Program-made: the position numbers and the translations under genes
The notes under the pieces: model-generated
The model's database searches: none
Told to the model about the DNA's origin: nothing
Seen by the model: only the letters and a program-made list of their open reading frames with translations
Shown here: piece after piece, positions 9,307-22,203 of the stretch
Numbering within the stretch: the stretch's first letter is position 1
How the letters are laid out: each line of letters starts with the position of its first letter
From: Phocoena phocoena
Lineage: Eukaryota; Chordata; Mammalia; Artiodactyla; Phocoenidae
Assembly: GCF_963924675.1 (NCBI RefSeq)
Contig: NC_089222.1
Coordinates: 434,001 to 498,000 of the forward strand
Length of the DNA: 64,000 nucleotides
Direction of reading: 5' to 3'

Positions 9307-11052
9307 TATTCAGGAAAAAACGCATAAGCCCTTTTTTGCAAACCAAGCAAGCCTGTAAAGGAAATCTGCACTACAATGAACTCTAACTGTCCCCTGGGCA
9401 AAAGGGCCATCTGAAAAAAGTGTAAAATCCAGAAATGTAGGACAGGATATGGAGAACAGGGAGCCTTGTTATTCTGATTGGCAGGATGTAAATTTCCAAC
9501 AGCCACCCTGGAGAAGTGTATGGTGTTTCCTGAAACCCATAATAAACAAAGCAACACAGCCTATGGCACTTCCAATTATGGTCCCAAAGATTACGGAAAT
9601 TAAAATCAAAAACAGACAGCCACCCCAATGTTTGGGTCGGCTGTGTTCACAAGAAGCTCGTCTACAGTACCAGGTAAATATCCCAGAAAGCAAAAAATGG
9701 ATAAAGATGTTGTGGCACGTACGTGCAATGCAATATCGCTCAGCAATGAAATCTGTGCAATCAGGCCTGTAGCGGCATAGTGAGTGGATGCAGGTATGGT
9801 GATTCTACGTGAACTACGTCACACAGAAAAAGAAACATCATAAGATATCACTAATACACGGATTGTAAACTTGACTACACATGAACTGAATTACAAAGCA
9901 GAACAGGGTCTCAAATTTAGAAAACCAACTAGTGCTTGCTTGTGGGGAAAGGTGCGTTGGGGTGTTGCATAAAACCAGAGACTGAAATTAGCACAGATAA
10001 CTTTCCATAGGACAAATATATAATAGACAAGACCTACCCCTTGTTCAAAGAAATAGACCCAACACCACATGTTCAACGCCTAGGAATATACCTGACTAGG
10101 AAGAATCTTAAAACCCATGGATATATATGTCTCCGTAAGACAATCTAGCGTGTGTACAGCGGCCGAAACGCAGCAGTGAAAATCCGATAAATCCCATTAT
10201 CAAAATAAATTTCGAAAACAAAACACAAAGACAGTGAAATAGAGAGCAATTCTTAACTAATTCACTCAGGGCATGTGATGCAACCGGGATTGACCACATC
10301 TACACCCAGAGCTGGTTGAGACATAAGGCTGGACACTTCAGGCTGATAGCATTGGTGAGTTTCGGTGAGCAAATGCAGACCCTTTGAAGTCATACTGCAT
10401 GGTACCCATTCCATGGGTCCCAACTCTCCAGGTTCAAGGGATTCTTCCTCCAGCTAAAACATGCATGGGAAACCCAGAGTATCGTCCACCGTGTGATTGG
10501 GAAACGATTTAAAATGCATCTCAGTTTTCGTATACTGGTCCCCGGGTTCACCATTCCAGATGCTTTACTAACACTCTCCCCGCTTGGAGAGTCAGTGCCT
10601 TTAACCTCCTCTTTGGCACAGCTTGCAATTTCTGTGCAAGATGAACAGGAATAGGGAGAACCAATGAGAGACTAGCTGTAGGTGTCTTCACGGGAAAATG
10701 TAACGCTCATTAACCACCAGGAAGAGGAATTAAACAAAGGCTCAGTGTGCCCTGCTGGAAACAGATTAGGGCCTGAAGCAATCCTGCGGTTTTGTGCCCA
10801 GCTCACAACAAAGCGAGTTGAAGAAAGGAGCTCAGGGGCACTGTAATTCAAAAACCTGCAGAGTTATAAATGACAGCTATCCTCCAAAAATATATTGAAG
10901 TATGCCTGTGAAGGGGACTTGAAAGCGGGACAGAATTTCAGGAAAACGATTGCAGGGGGTAGACTGGAATTGCCCAGAAAGCATAGGAAAAGAGGCAGAA
11001 CGTCGACAATGGTGCACTTGGCAAAAAGTGCATATGCATTTTTTCCTGAATA
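9307..11052 (+). repeat. Satellite monomer, 1,746 bp
   Basis: From about 10,085 onward it belongs to a two-monomer duplication, nearly identical to the sequence 3,491 bp downstream. Its right palindrome carries TTTCCCAAACC instead of the usual TTTGGCCAACC, a variant shared with the copy centred at 14,543. Confidence 0.95.
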
Positions 11053-12798
11053 TATTCAGGAAAAAACGCATACGCCCTTTTTCCCAAACCAAGCAAGCCT
11101 GTAAAGGAAATCTGCACTACAATGTAGTCTCACTGCACCCTGGGCAAAAGGGTCATTTGAAAAAAGTGTAAAATCCAGAAAGGTAGGACAGGATATGGAG
11201 AACAGGGAGCCTTGTTATGCTGATTGGCAGGATGTAAATTGCCAACAGCCACCCTGGAAAACTGTATGGTGTTTCCTGAAACCCATAAGAAACAAAGCAA
11301 CACAGCCTATGGCACTTCCACTTATGGTCCCAAAGATTACGGAAATTAAAATCAAAAACAGACAGCCACCCCAATGTTTGGGACGGCTGTGTTCACAAGA
11401 AGCTCGTCTACAGTACCAGGTAAATATCCCAGAAAGCAAAAAATGGATAAAGAATTTGTGGCACGTACGTGCAATGCAATATCACTCAGCAATGAAATCT
11501 GTGTCATCAGGCCCGTAGCGGCATAGTGAGTGGATGCAGGTACGGTGATTCTACGTCAACTACATCACACAGAAAAAGAAACATCATAAGATATCACTAA
11601 TACACGGAATGTAAACTTGACTACACATGAACTGAATTACAAAACAGAACAGGGTCTCAAATTTAGAAAACCAACTAGTGCTTGCTTATCGGGAAAGGTG
11701 CCTTGGGGTGCTGCATAAAACCAGAGACTGAAATTAGCACAGATAACAATCCATAAGCCAAATATGTAATAGACAAGACCTACTCCTTTCTCAACGAAAT
11801 GGACTCAACACCACATATTCAACGCCTAGGAATATACCTGACTAGGAAGAATCTTAAAACCCATGGATATATATGTCTCCGTAAGATAATCACGCGTGTG
11901 TACAGCGCCATAAACGCAGCAGTGAAAATCCGATAAATCCCATTATCAAAATAAATTTCGAAAACAAAACACAAAGACAGTGAAATAGAGAGCAATTCAT
12001 AAATAATTCACTCAGGGCATGTGATGCAACCGGGATTGACCACATCAACACCCAGAGCTGGTTGAGACATAAGGCTGGACACTTCAGGCTGATAGCATTG
12101 GTGAGTTTCGGTGAGCAAATGCAGACCCTTTGAAGTCATACTGCATGGTAACCATTCCATGGGTCCCAAATCTTCAGGTTCAAGGGATTCTTCCTCCAGC
12201 TAAAACATGCACGGGAAACCCAGAGTATCGTCCACCGTGTGATTGGGAAACGATTTAAAATGCATCTCAGTTTTCGTATCCTGGTCTTCGGGTTCACCAT
12301 TCCAGATGTTTACTAACACTCTCCCCGCTTGGAGAGTCAGTGCCTTTAACCTCCTGTTTGGCACAGCTTGCAATTTCTGTGCAAGATGAATAGGAATAGG
12401 GAGAACCAAAGAGAGACTAGCTATAGGTGTCTGCACGGGCAAATGTAACGCTCATTTCCCACCAGGAAGAGGAATTAATCAAAGGCTCAGCGTGCCCTGC
12501 CGGAAACAGATTAGGGCCTGAAGCAATCCTGCGGTTTTGTGCCCAGCTCACAAGAAAGCGAGTTGAAGAAAGGAGTTCAGGGGCACTGTAATTCACAAAC
12601 CTGCAGAGTTATAAATGACAGCTATCCTCCAAAAATATATTGAAGTAAGCCTGCGAAGGGGACTTGAAAGCCGGGCAGATTTTCAGGAAAACCATTGCAG
12701 GGGGTAGACTGGAATTGCCCTGAAAGCATAGGAAAAGAGGCAGAACGTCGACAATGATGCACTTGGCCAAAAAGGGCATATGCGTTTTTTCCTGAATA
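11053..12798 (+). repeat. Satellite monomer, 1,746 bp
   Basis: Up to about 11,690 it pairs with 14,544-15,180 as part of the two-monomer duplication. Its right palindrome is mismatched on both arms. Confidence 0.95.
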
Positions 12799-14543
12799 TA
12801 TTCAGGATAAAACGCATACGCACTATTTGGCCAACCAAGCAAGCCTGTAAAGAAATCTGCACTACAATGAAGTCTCACTGCCCCCCGGGCAAAAGGGCCA
12901 TCTGAAAAAAGTGTAAAATCCAGAAAGGTAGGACAGGATATGGAGAACAGGGAGCCTTGTTATGCTGATTGGCAGGATGTAAATTGCCAGCAGCCACCCT
13001 GGAGAAGTGTATGGTGTTTCCTGAAACACGTAAGAAACAAAGCAACACAGCCTATGGCACTTCCACTTATGGTCCTATAGCTTACGGAAATTAAAATCAA
13101 AAACAGACAGCCACCCCAATATTTGGGACGGCTGTGTTCACAAGAAGCTCGTCTACAGTATCAGGTAAATATCCCAGAAAGCAAAAAATGGATAAAGAAG
13201 TTGTGCCACGTACGTACAATGCAATATCACTCAGCAATGAAATCTGTGTCATCAGGCCCGTAGCGGCATAGTGAGTGGATGCAGGTACGGTGATTCTACG
13301 TGAACTACGTCACACAGAAAAAGAAACATCATAAGATATCACTAATACACGGAATGTAAACTTGACTACACATGAACTGAATTACAAACCAGAACAGGGT
13401 CTCAAATTTAGAAAACCAACTAGTGCTTGCTTATGGGGAAAGGTGCCTTGGGGTGCTGCATAAAACCAGAGACTGAAATTAGCACAGATAACTTTCCATA
13501 AGCCAAATATGTAATAGACAAGACCTACTCCTTGCTCAACGAAATGGACCCAACACCACATATTCAACGCCTAGGAATATACCTGACTAGGAAGAATCTT
13601 AAAACCCATGGATATATATGTCTCCGTAAGACAATCTAGCGTGTGTACAGCGGCCGAAACGCAGCAGTGAAAATCCGATAAATCCCATTATCAAAATAAA
13701 TTTCGAAAACAAAACACAAAGACAGTGAAATAGAGAGCAATTCTTAACTAATTCACTCAGGGCATGTGATGCAACCGGGATTGACCACATCTACACCCAG
13801 AGCTGGTTGAGACATAAGGCTGGACACTTCAGGCTGATAGCATTGGTGAGTTTCGGTGAGCAAATGCAGACCCTTTGAAGTCATACTGCATGGTACCCAT
13901 TCCATGGGTCCCAACTCTCCAGGTTCAAGGGATTCTTCCTCCAGCTAAAACATGCATGGGAAACCCAGAGTATCGTCCACCGTGTGATTGGGAAACGATT
14001 TAAAATGCATCTCAGTTTTCGTATCCTGGTCCCCGGGTTCACCATTCCAGATGCTTTACTAACACTCTCCCCGCTTGGAGAGTCAGTGCCTTTAACCTCC
14101 TCTTTGGCACAGCTTGCAATTTCTGTGCAAGATGAACAGGAATAGGGAGAACCAATGAGAGACTAGCTGTAGGTGTCTTCACGGGAAAATGTAAAGCTCA
14201 TTAACCACCAGGAAGAGGAATTAAACAAAGGCTCAGTGTGCCCTGCTGGAAACAGATTAGGGCCTGAAGCAATCCTGCGGTTTTGTGCCCAGCTCACAAG
14301 AAAGCGAGTTGAAGAAAGGAGCTCAGGGGCACTGTAATTCAAAAACCTGCAGAGTTATAAATGACAGCTATCCTCCAAAAATATATTGAAGTAAGCCTGC
14401 GAAGGGGACTTGAAAGCGGGACAGAATTTCAGGGAAACGATTGCAGGGGGTAGACTGGAATTGCCCAGAAAGCATAGGAAAGGAGGCAGAACATCGACAA
14501 TGGTGCACTTGGCAAAAAGTGCATATGCATTTTTTCCTGAATA
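12799..14543 (+). repeat. Satellite monomer, 1,745 bp
   Basis: From about 13,576 it is the second copy of the two-monomer duplication that begins near 10,085. Confidence 0.95.
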
Positions 14544-16289
14544 TATTCAGGAAAAAACGCATACGCCCTTTTTCCCAAACCAAGCAAGCCTGTAAAGGAA
14601 ATCTGCACTACAATGTAGTCTCACTGCACCCTGGGCAAAAGGGCCATTTGAAAAAAGTGTAAAATCCAGAAAGGTAGGACAGGATATGGAGAACAGGGAG
14701 CCTTGTTATGCTGATTGGCAGGATGTAAATTGCCAACAGCCACCCTGGAAAACTGTATGGTGTTTCCTGAAACCCATAAGAAACAAAGCAACACAGCCTA
14801 TGGCACTTCCACTTATGGTCCCAAAGATTACGGAAATTAAAATGAAAAACAGACAGCCACCCCAATGTTTGGGACGGCTGTGTTCACAAGAAGCTCGTCT
14901 ACAGTACCAGGTAAATATCCCAGAAAGCAAAAAATGGATAAAGAATTTGTGGCACGTACGTGCAATGCAATATCACTCAGCAATGAAATCTGTGTCATCA
15001 GGCCCGTAGCGGCATAGTGAGTGGATGCAGGTACGGTGATTCTACGTCAACTACGTCACACAGAAAAAGAAACATCATAAGATATCACTAATACACGGAA
15101 TGTACACTTGACTACACATGAACTGAATTACAAAACAGAACAGGGTCTCAAATTTAGAAAACCAACTAGTGCTTGCTTATGGGAAAAGGTGCCTTGGGGT
15201 GCTGCATAAAACCAGAGACTGAAATTAGCACAGATAACTTTCCATAAGCCAAATATGTAATAGACAAGACCTACTCCTTGCTCAACGAAATGGACCCAAC
15301 ACCACATATTCAACGCCTAGGAATATACCTGACTAGGAAGAATCTTAAAACCCATGGATATATATGTCTCCATAAGAGAATCAAGCGTGTGTACTGCGGC
15401 CGAAACGCAGCAGTGAAAATCCGATAAATCCCATTATCAAAATAAATTTCGAAAACAAAACACAAAGACAGTGAAATAGAGAGCAATTCTTAAATAATTC
15501 ACTCAGGGCATGTGATGCAACCGGGATTGACCACATCTACACCCAGAGCTGGTTGAGACATAAGGCTGGACACTTCAGGCTGATAGCATTGGTGAGTTTC
15601 GGTGAGGAAATGCAGACCCTTTGAAGTCATACTGCATGGTACCCATTCCATGGGTCCCAACTCTCCAGGTTCAAGGGATTCTTCCTCCAGCTAAAACATG
15701 CATGGGAAACCCAGAGTATTATCCACCGTGTGATTGGGAAACAATTTAAAATGCATCTCAGTTTTCGTATCCTGGTCCTCGGGTTCACAATTCCAGATGC
15801 TTAACTAACACTCTCCCCGCTTGGAGAGTCAGTGCCTTTAACCTCCTCTTTGGCACAGCTTGCAATTTCTGTGCAAGATGAACAGGAATAGAGAGAACCA
15901 ATGAGAGACTAGCTGTAGGTGTCTTCACGTGAAAATATAACGCTCATTAACCACCAGGAAGAGGAATTAAACAAAGGCTCAGTGTGCCCTGCTGGAAACA
16001 GATTAGGGCCTGAAGCAATCCTGCGGTTTTGTGCCCAGCTCACAAGAAAGCGAGTTGAAGAAAGGAGCTCAGGGGCACTGTAATTCACAAACCTGCAGAG
16101 TTATAAATGACAGCTATCCTCCAAAAATATATTGAAGTAAGCCTGCGAAGGGGAATGGAATGCGGGCAGAATTTCAGGAAAACGATTGCAGGGGGTAGAC
16201 TGGAATTGCCCAGAAAGCATAGGAAAAGAGGCACAACGTCGACAATGATGCACTTGGCCAAAATGGGCGTTTGCTTTTTTTCCTGAATA
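14544..16289 (+). repeat. Satellite monomer, 1,746 bp
   Basis: The first 640 bp close the two-monomer duplication. The right palindrome has several arm mismatches (TTTGC for TATGC on the left, CAGTAAA on the right). Confidence 0.95.
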
Positions 16290-18035
16290 TATTCAGTAAA
16301 AAACGCATACGCCCTTTTTGGCCAACCAAGCAAGCCTGTAAACGAAATCTGCACTACAATGAAATCTCACCGCCCCCGGGCAAAAGGGCCTTCTGAAAAA
16401 AGTGTAAAATTCAGAAAGGTACGACAGGATATGGAGAACAGGGAGCCTTGTTATGCTGATTGGCAGGATGTAAATTGTCAACAGCCACCCTGGAGAAGTG
16501 TATGGTGTTTCCTGAAACACGTAAGAAATAAAGCAACACAGCCTATGGCATTTGCACTTATGGTCCTATTGCTTAGGGAAATTAAAATGAAAAACAGAGA
16601 GCCACCCCAAAATTTGGGACGGCTGTGTTCCCAAGAAGCTCGTCTACAGGACCAGGTAAATATGCAAGAAAGCAAAATATGGATAAAGAAGTTGTGGCAC
16701 GTACGTGCAATGCAATATCACTCAGCAATGAAATCTGTGTCATCAGGCCCGTAGCGGCATAGTGAGTTGATGCAGGTACGGTGATTCTACGTGAACTACG
16801 TCACACAGAGAAAGAAACATCATAAGATATCACTAATACACGGAATGTAAACTTGACTACACATGAACTGAATTACAAAACAGAACAGGGTCTCAAATTT
16901 AGAAAACCAACTAGTGCTTGCTTATGGGGAAAGGTGCCTTGGGGTGCTGCATAAAACCAGAGACTGGAATTAGCACAGATAACATTCCATAAGCCAAATA
17001 TGTAATAGACAAGACCTACTCTTTGCTCAACGAAATGGACTCAACACCACATATTCAACGCCTAGGAATATACCTGACTAGGAAAAATCTTAAAACCCAT
17101 GGGTATATATGTCTCCTTGAGAGAATCAAGCGTGTGTACAGCGGCCGAAACGCAGCAGTGAAAATCCGATAAATCCCATTATCAAAATAAATTTCGAAAA
17201 CAAAACACAAAGACAGTGAAATAGAGAGCAATTCTTAAATAATTCACTCAGGGCATGTGATGCAACCGGGATTGACCACATCTACACCCAGAGCTGGTTG
17301 AGACATAAGGCTGGACACTTCAGGCTGATAGCATTGGTGAGTTTCGGTGAGCAAATGCAGACCCTTTGAAGTCATACTTCATGGTACCCATTCCATGGGT
17401 CCCAACTCTCCAGGTTCAAGGCATTCTTCCTCCAGCTGAAACATGCATGGGAAACCCAGAGTATCGTCCACCGTGTGATTGGGAAACGATTTAAAATGCA
17501 TCTGAGTTTTCGTATCGTGGTCCTCGGGTTCACCATTCCAGATGCTTTACTAACACTCTCCCCGTTTGGAGAGTCAGTGCCTTTAACCTCCTCTTTGGCA
17601 CAGCTTGCAATTTCTGTGCAAGGTGAACAGGAATAGGGAGAACCAATGAGAGACTAGCTGTAGGTGTCTGCACGGGCAAATGTAACGCTCATTGCCGACC
17701 AGGAAAAGGAATTAAACAAAGGCTGAGCGTGCCCTGCTGAAAACAGATTAGGGCCTGAAGCAATCCTGCGGTTTTGTGCCCAGCTCACAAGAAAGCGAGT
17801 TGAAGAAAGGAGCTCAGGGGCACCGTAATTCACAAAACTGCAGAGTTATAAATGACAGCTATCCTCCAAAAATATATTGAAGTAAGCCTGCGAAGGGGAC
17901 TTGAAAGCGGGGCAGAATTTCAGGAAAACGATTGCAGGGGTTAGACTGGAATTGCCCTGAAAGCATAGGAAAAGAGGCAGAACGTCGACAATGATGCACA
18001 TGGCCAAAAAAGGCGTATGCGTTTTTTCCTGAATA
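16290..18035 (+). repeat. Satellite monomer, 1,746 bp
   Basis: An ordinary array member. Its right-hand palindrome, centred at 18,035, is near-perfect, with only a few mismatches in 36-bp arms. Confidence 0.95.
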
Positions 18036-19781
18036 TATTCAGGAAAAAATGCATACGCCCTTTTTGGCCAACCAAGCAAGACTGTAAAGGAAATCTGCAC
18101 TACAATGAAGTCTCACTGCCCCCCGGGCAAAAGGGCCATCTGAAAAAAGTGTAAAATCCAGAAAGGTAGGACAGGATATGGAGAACAGGGGGCCTTGTTA
18201 TGCTGATTGGCAGGATGTAAATTGCCAGCAGCCACCCTGGAGAAGTGTATGGTGTTTCCTGAAACACGTAAGAAACAAAGCAACACAGCCTATGGCACTA
18301 CCACTTATGGTCCTATAGCTTACGGAAATTAAAATCAAAAACAGACAGCCACCCCAATATTTGGGACGGCTGTGTTCACAAGAAGCTCGTCTACAGTATC
18401 AGGTAAATATCCCAGAAAGCAAAAAATGGATAAAGAAGTTTTGGCACGTACGTACAATGCAATATCACTCAGCAATGAAATCTGTGTAATCAGGCCCGTA
18501 GCGGCATAGTGAGTGGATGCAGGTACGGTGATTCTACGTGAACTACGTCACACAGAAAAAGAAACATCATAAGATATCACTAATACACGGAATGTAAACT
18601 TGACTACACATGAACTGAATTACAAAACAGAACAGGGTCTCAAATTTAGAAAACCAACTAGTGCTTGCTTATGGGGAAAGGTGCCTTGGGGTGCTGCATG
18701 AAAGCAGAGACTGAAATTAGCACAGATAACTTTCCATAAGCCAAATATGTAATAGACAAGACCTACCCTTTGCTCAACGAAATGGACCCAACACCACATA
18801 TTCAACGCCTAGGAGTATACCTCACTAGGAAGAATCTTAAAACCCATGGATATATATGTCTCCGTAAGAGAATCAAGCGTGTGTACAGCGGCCGAAACGC
18901 AGCAGTGAACATCCGATAATTCCCATTATCAAAATAAATTTCAAAAACAAAACACAAAGACAGTGAAATAGAGAGCAATTCTTAAATAATTCACTCAGGG
19001 CATGTGATGCAACCGCGATTGACCACATCTACACCCAGAGCTGGTTGAGACATCAGGCTGGACACTTCAGGCTGATAGCATTGGTGAGTTTCGGTGAGCA
19101 AATGCAGACCCTTTGAAGTCATACTGCATGGTACCCATTCCATGGGTACCAGCTCTCCAGGTTCAAGGGATTCTTCCTTCAGCTAAAACATGCATGGGAA
19201 ACACAGAGTATGGTACACCGTGAGATTGGGAAACGATTAAAAATGGATCTCAGTTTTCGTATCCTGGTCCTCGGGTTCACCATTCCAGACGCTTTACTAA
19301 CACTCTCTCCGCTTGGAGAGTCAGTGCCTTTAACCTCCTGTTTGGCACAGTTTGCAATTTCTGTGCAAGATGAACAGGAATAGGGAGAACCAATGAGAGA
19401 CTAGCTGTAGGTGTCTGCACGGGCAAATGTAACACTCATTGCCCACCAGGAAGAGGAATTAAACAAAGGCTCAGTGTGCCCTGCTGGAAACAGATTAGGG
19501 CCTGAAGCAATCCTGCGGTTTCGTGCCCAGCTCACAAGAAAGCGAGTTGAAGAAAGGAGCTCAGGGCCACTGTAATTCACAAACCTGCAGAGTTATAAAT
19601 GACAGCTATCCTCCAAAAATATATTGAAGTAAGCCTGCAAAGGGGACTTGAATGCGGGGCAGAAATTCAGGAAAACGATTGAAGGGTTAAACTGGAATTG
19701 CACTTAAAGAATAGGAAAAGAGGCAGAACGTCGATAATGATGCACTTGTCCAAAAAGTGCAGATGCTTTTTTCCCTAAATA
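18036..19781 (+). repeat. Satellite monomer, 1,746 bp
   Basis: From about 19,665 the sequence switches to the distal-edge type that is copied at an offset of 39,194. Its right palindrome has an altered centre (CCCTAAATATATTCAGG). Confidence 0.95.
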
Positions 19782-21159
19782 TATTCAGGAAAAAATGCAT
19801 ACGCACTTTTTGGCCAACCAAGCAAGCTTGTAAATAAACCTGCACTACAGTGAAGTCTCAGTGCCCCCCAGGGCAAAAGGGCCATTTAAAAAAATTGTAA
19901 AATCCAGAAACGGAGGACAGGCAATGGAAAACAGGGATCCTTATTATGCTGATGCATATGATGTAAATTGCCGAAAACCATTCTGGAGAAGTGTTATGTG
20001 TTTCCTGAAACACGTAAGAAACAAAGCAACACAGCCTATGGCACTTCCACTTATGGTCCTACAGCTTAGGGAAATTAAAATCAAAAACACCCAGCCACCT
20101 CAAAGTTTGGGACCTCTGTGTTCACAAGAACCTCATTTACAGTACCAGGTAAATATCTCAGAGAGCAAACAATGGATAAAGAAGTTGTGGTACGTACGTA
20201 CAATGGAATATCACTCAGCAATGAAATCTGTGTCATCAGGCCCGTAGCGGCATAGTGAGTGGATTCAGGTATGGTGATTCTACGTGAAATAAGTCACACA
20301 TAAAAAGAAACATCATAAAATATCACTAATACACAGTATGTAAACTTGACTACACATGAACTGAATAACAAAACAGAACAGTCTCAAATTTAGAAAACCA
20401 ACTTGTGCTTTCTTATGGAGAAAGGTGCGTTGGAGTGCTGCATAAAACCAGAGACTGAAATTAGCAGAGATACCGTTCCATAAGCCAAATATGTAATAGA
20501 CAAGACCTACTCCTTGTTCAACGAAATGGACTCAACACCACATATTCAACGCCTAGGAATATACCTGACTAGGAAGAATCTTAAAACCCATGGATATATA
20601 TGTCTCCATAAGAGAATCAAGAGTGTGTACAGCGGCATTAAGGCAGCAGTGAAAATCCGATAAATCCCAGTGTCAAAAAAAAATTTCAAAAACAAAACAC
20701 AATGACAGTGAAATAGAGAGCAATTCTTAAATAACTCACACAGGGCATGTGATGCAACCTGGTTTACCACATCTACACCCAGAGCTGGGTGAGTGATAAG
20801 GCTGGACCCTTTGGGCTGATAGCATTGGTGAGTTTCGGTGAGCAAATGCAGACCCTTTGATGTCATACTGCCTGGTACCCATTCCATGGTTCCCAACTCT
20901 CCAGGTTCAAGGGATTCTTCCTTCTGCTAAAATTTGCATGGGAAACCCAGAGTATGCTCCACCGTGTGACTGGGAAACCTTTTTACATGCATGTCTGTTT
21001 TCGTCCCCTGGTACTCAGGTTCACCATTCCAGACCCTTTTCTTACACTCTCCCCATTTGGAGAGTCAGTGTCTTTAACCTCCTGTTTGGCACTGTTTGCA
21101 ATTTCTGCGCAAGATGAACAGGAATACGGAGAACCAATGGGAGACTATCTGTAGGTGTG

Positions 21160-21172
21160 TGCACGAGCAAAT
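21160..21172. repeat. Target-site duplication, L1 3' side
   Basis: TGCACGAGCAAAT abuts the poly(T) start of the minus-strand L1. The partner at 21,843-21,855 is TGCACGGGCAAAT, one mismatch away. In the second large copy both duplications (60,354-60,366 and 61,037-61,049) are identical, so the mismatch is a later change in this copy. Uninterrupted monomers carry a single TGCACGGGCAAAT at this site. Confidence 0.93.
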
Positions 21173-21842
21173 ATTTTTTTTAACATCTTTATTGGGGTAT
21201 AATTGCTTTACAATGGTGTGTTAGTTTTTGCTTTATAACAAAGTGAATCAGCTATACATATACATATGCTCCCTGTGTCTTCCCTCTTGTGTCTCCCTCC
21301 CTCCCTCTCTCCCCCTTCCACCCCTCCAGGCTGTCCCAATGCCCCAAGCTAATATCCCTGTGCCTTGCGGCTGCTTCCCCCTTGCTATCTACCTTACTAC
21401 ATTTGTTAGTGTGTATATGTCCATGACTCTCTCTCGCCCTGTCAAAACTCACCATTCCCCCTCCCCATATCCTCAATTCCGTTCTTCAGTAGGTCTGCGC
21501 CTCTATTCCTGTCTTATCCCTAGGTTCTTCATGACATTTTTTTCCTTTAAATTCCATATATATGTGTTAGCATACGCTATTTGTCTTTTTCTTTCTGACT
21601 TACTTCACTCTGTATGACAGACTCTAGGTCTATCCATCTCATTACAAATAACTCAGTTTCATTTCTTTTTAAGGCTGAGTAATATTCCATTGTGTATATG
21701 TGCCACATCTTCTTTATCCATTCGTCCGATGATGGGCGCTTAGGTTCTTTCCATCTCCGGGCTATTGTAAATAGAGCTGCAATGAACATTTTGGTACATG
21801 ACTCTTTTTGAATTTTGGTTTTCTCAGGGTATATGCCCAGTA
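21173..21842 (-). mobile_element. 5'-truncated L1, 670 bp, minus strand
   Basis: A short poly(T) at 21,174-21,181 marks the 3' end of a minus-strand L1. Its 3' UTR reads CAATGGTGTGTTAG and CAAAGTGAATCAGC on the plus strand, as in cetacean L1s. On the minus strand 21,789-21,577 encodes the ORF2 C-terminus with FIAALFTIARRWK and DEWIKKMWHIYTMEYY, ending in SEVSQKEKDK. The element stops at 21,842 inside ORF2 and is flanked by a 13-bp target-site duplication. The body is well preserved, so it is much younger than the L1 DNA inside the satellite monomer. It is immobile because the 5' end is missing. Confidence 0.97.
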
Positions 21843-21855
21843 TGCACGGGCAAAT
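21843..21855. repeat. Target-site duplication, L1 5' side
   Basis: TGCACGGGCAAAT directly follows the truncated L1 end. It matches the empty-site sequence in uninterrupted monomers. Confidence 0.93.
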
Positions 21856-22203
21856 TTAACACTCATTTCCCAACAGGAAAAGGAATTAACCAAAGGCTCA
21901 GCATGCCGTGCTGGAACAAGATTAGGGCCTGAAGCAATCCTGCGGTTTTGTGGCCAGCTCACAAGAAAGTGAGTTGAGGAAAGGAGCTCAGGGGCACTGT
22001 CATTCACATACCTGCAGACTTATAAATGACAGAAATCGTACAAAAATATATTGAATTAAGGCTGCGAAGAGGACTTGAAAGTGGGGCAGAATTGCTGGAA
22101 TCCGATTTCAGGAGGTAGACGTGAATTGCTCTGAAAGCATAAGAGAAGTGGCAGAACCTCGTCAATGAAGCACTTGGCCAAAAAGGGCATATGCATTTTT
22201 TCC

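Larger units (their letters stand above)
6960..22203 (+). repeat. 1,746-bp satellite array 1
   Basis: The array is head to tail. The centre of its internal palindrome recurs at 7,584, 9,306, 11,052, 12,798, 14,543, 16,289, 18,035 and 19,781, with spacings of 1,745-1,746 bp after a first step of 1,722. The left edge is strongly diverged. The last monomer is interrupted by an L1 and cut off at the palindrome centre (22,203). Period and host suggest a relative of the common cetacean satellite, known to be about 1.7-1.8 kb in many whales, but that identity was not tested. No gene was found in the array. Confidence 0.96.
19782..22203 (+). repeat. Terminal satellite monomer, L1-interrupted and truncated
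   Basis: This is one monomer split by a 670-bp L1 (21,173-21,842) with its 13-bp target duplication. It ends six bases before the palindrome centre, right after TTTTTTCC. Without the L1 and one duplication copy its length fits one 1,746-bp period. It is copied at 58,976-61,397 with about 0.3% difference by eye. Confidence 0.93.

Noticed and set aside
11195..11518. Plus-strand frame of 107 codons in monomers
   Set aside because: Its C-terminal half is decayed L1 ORF2 (WIKK, SAMKS), and the frame is broken in many monomers. It is not a gene.
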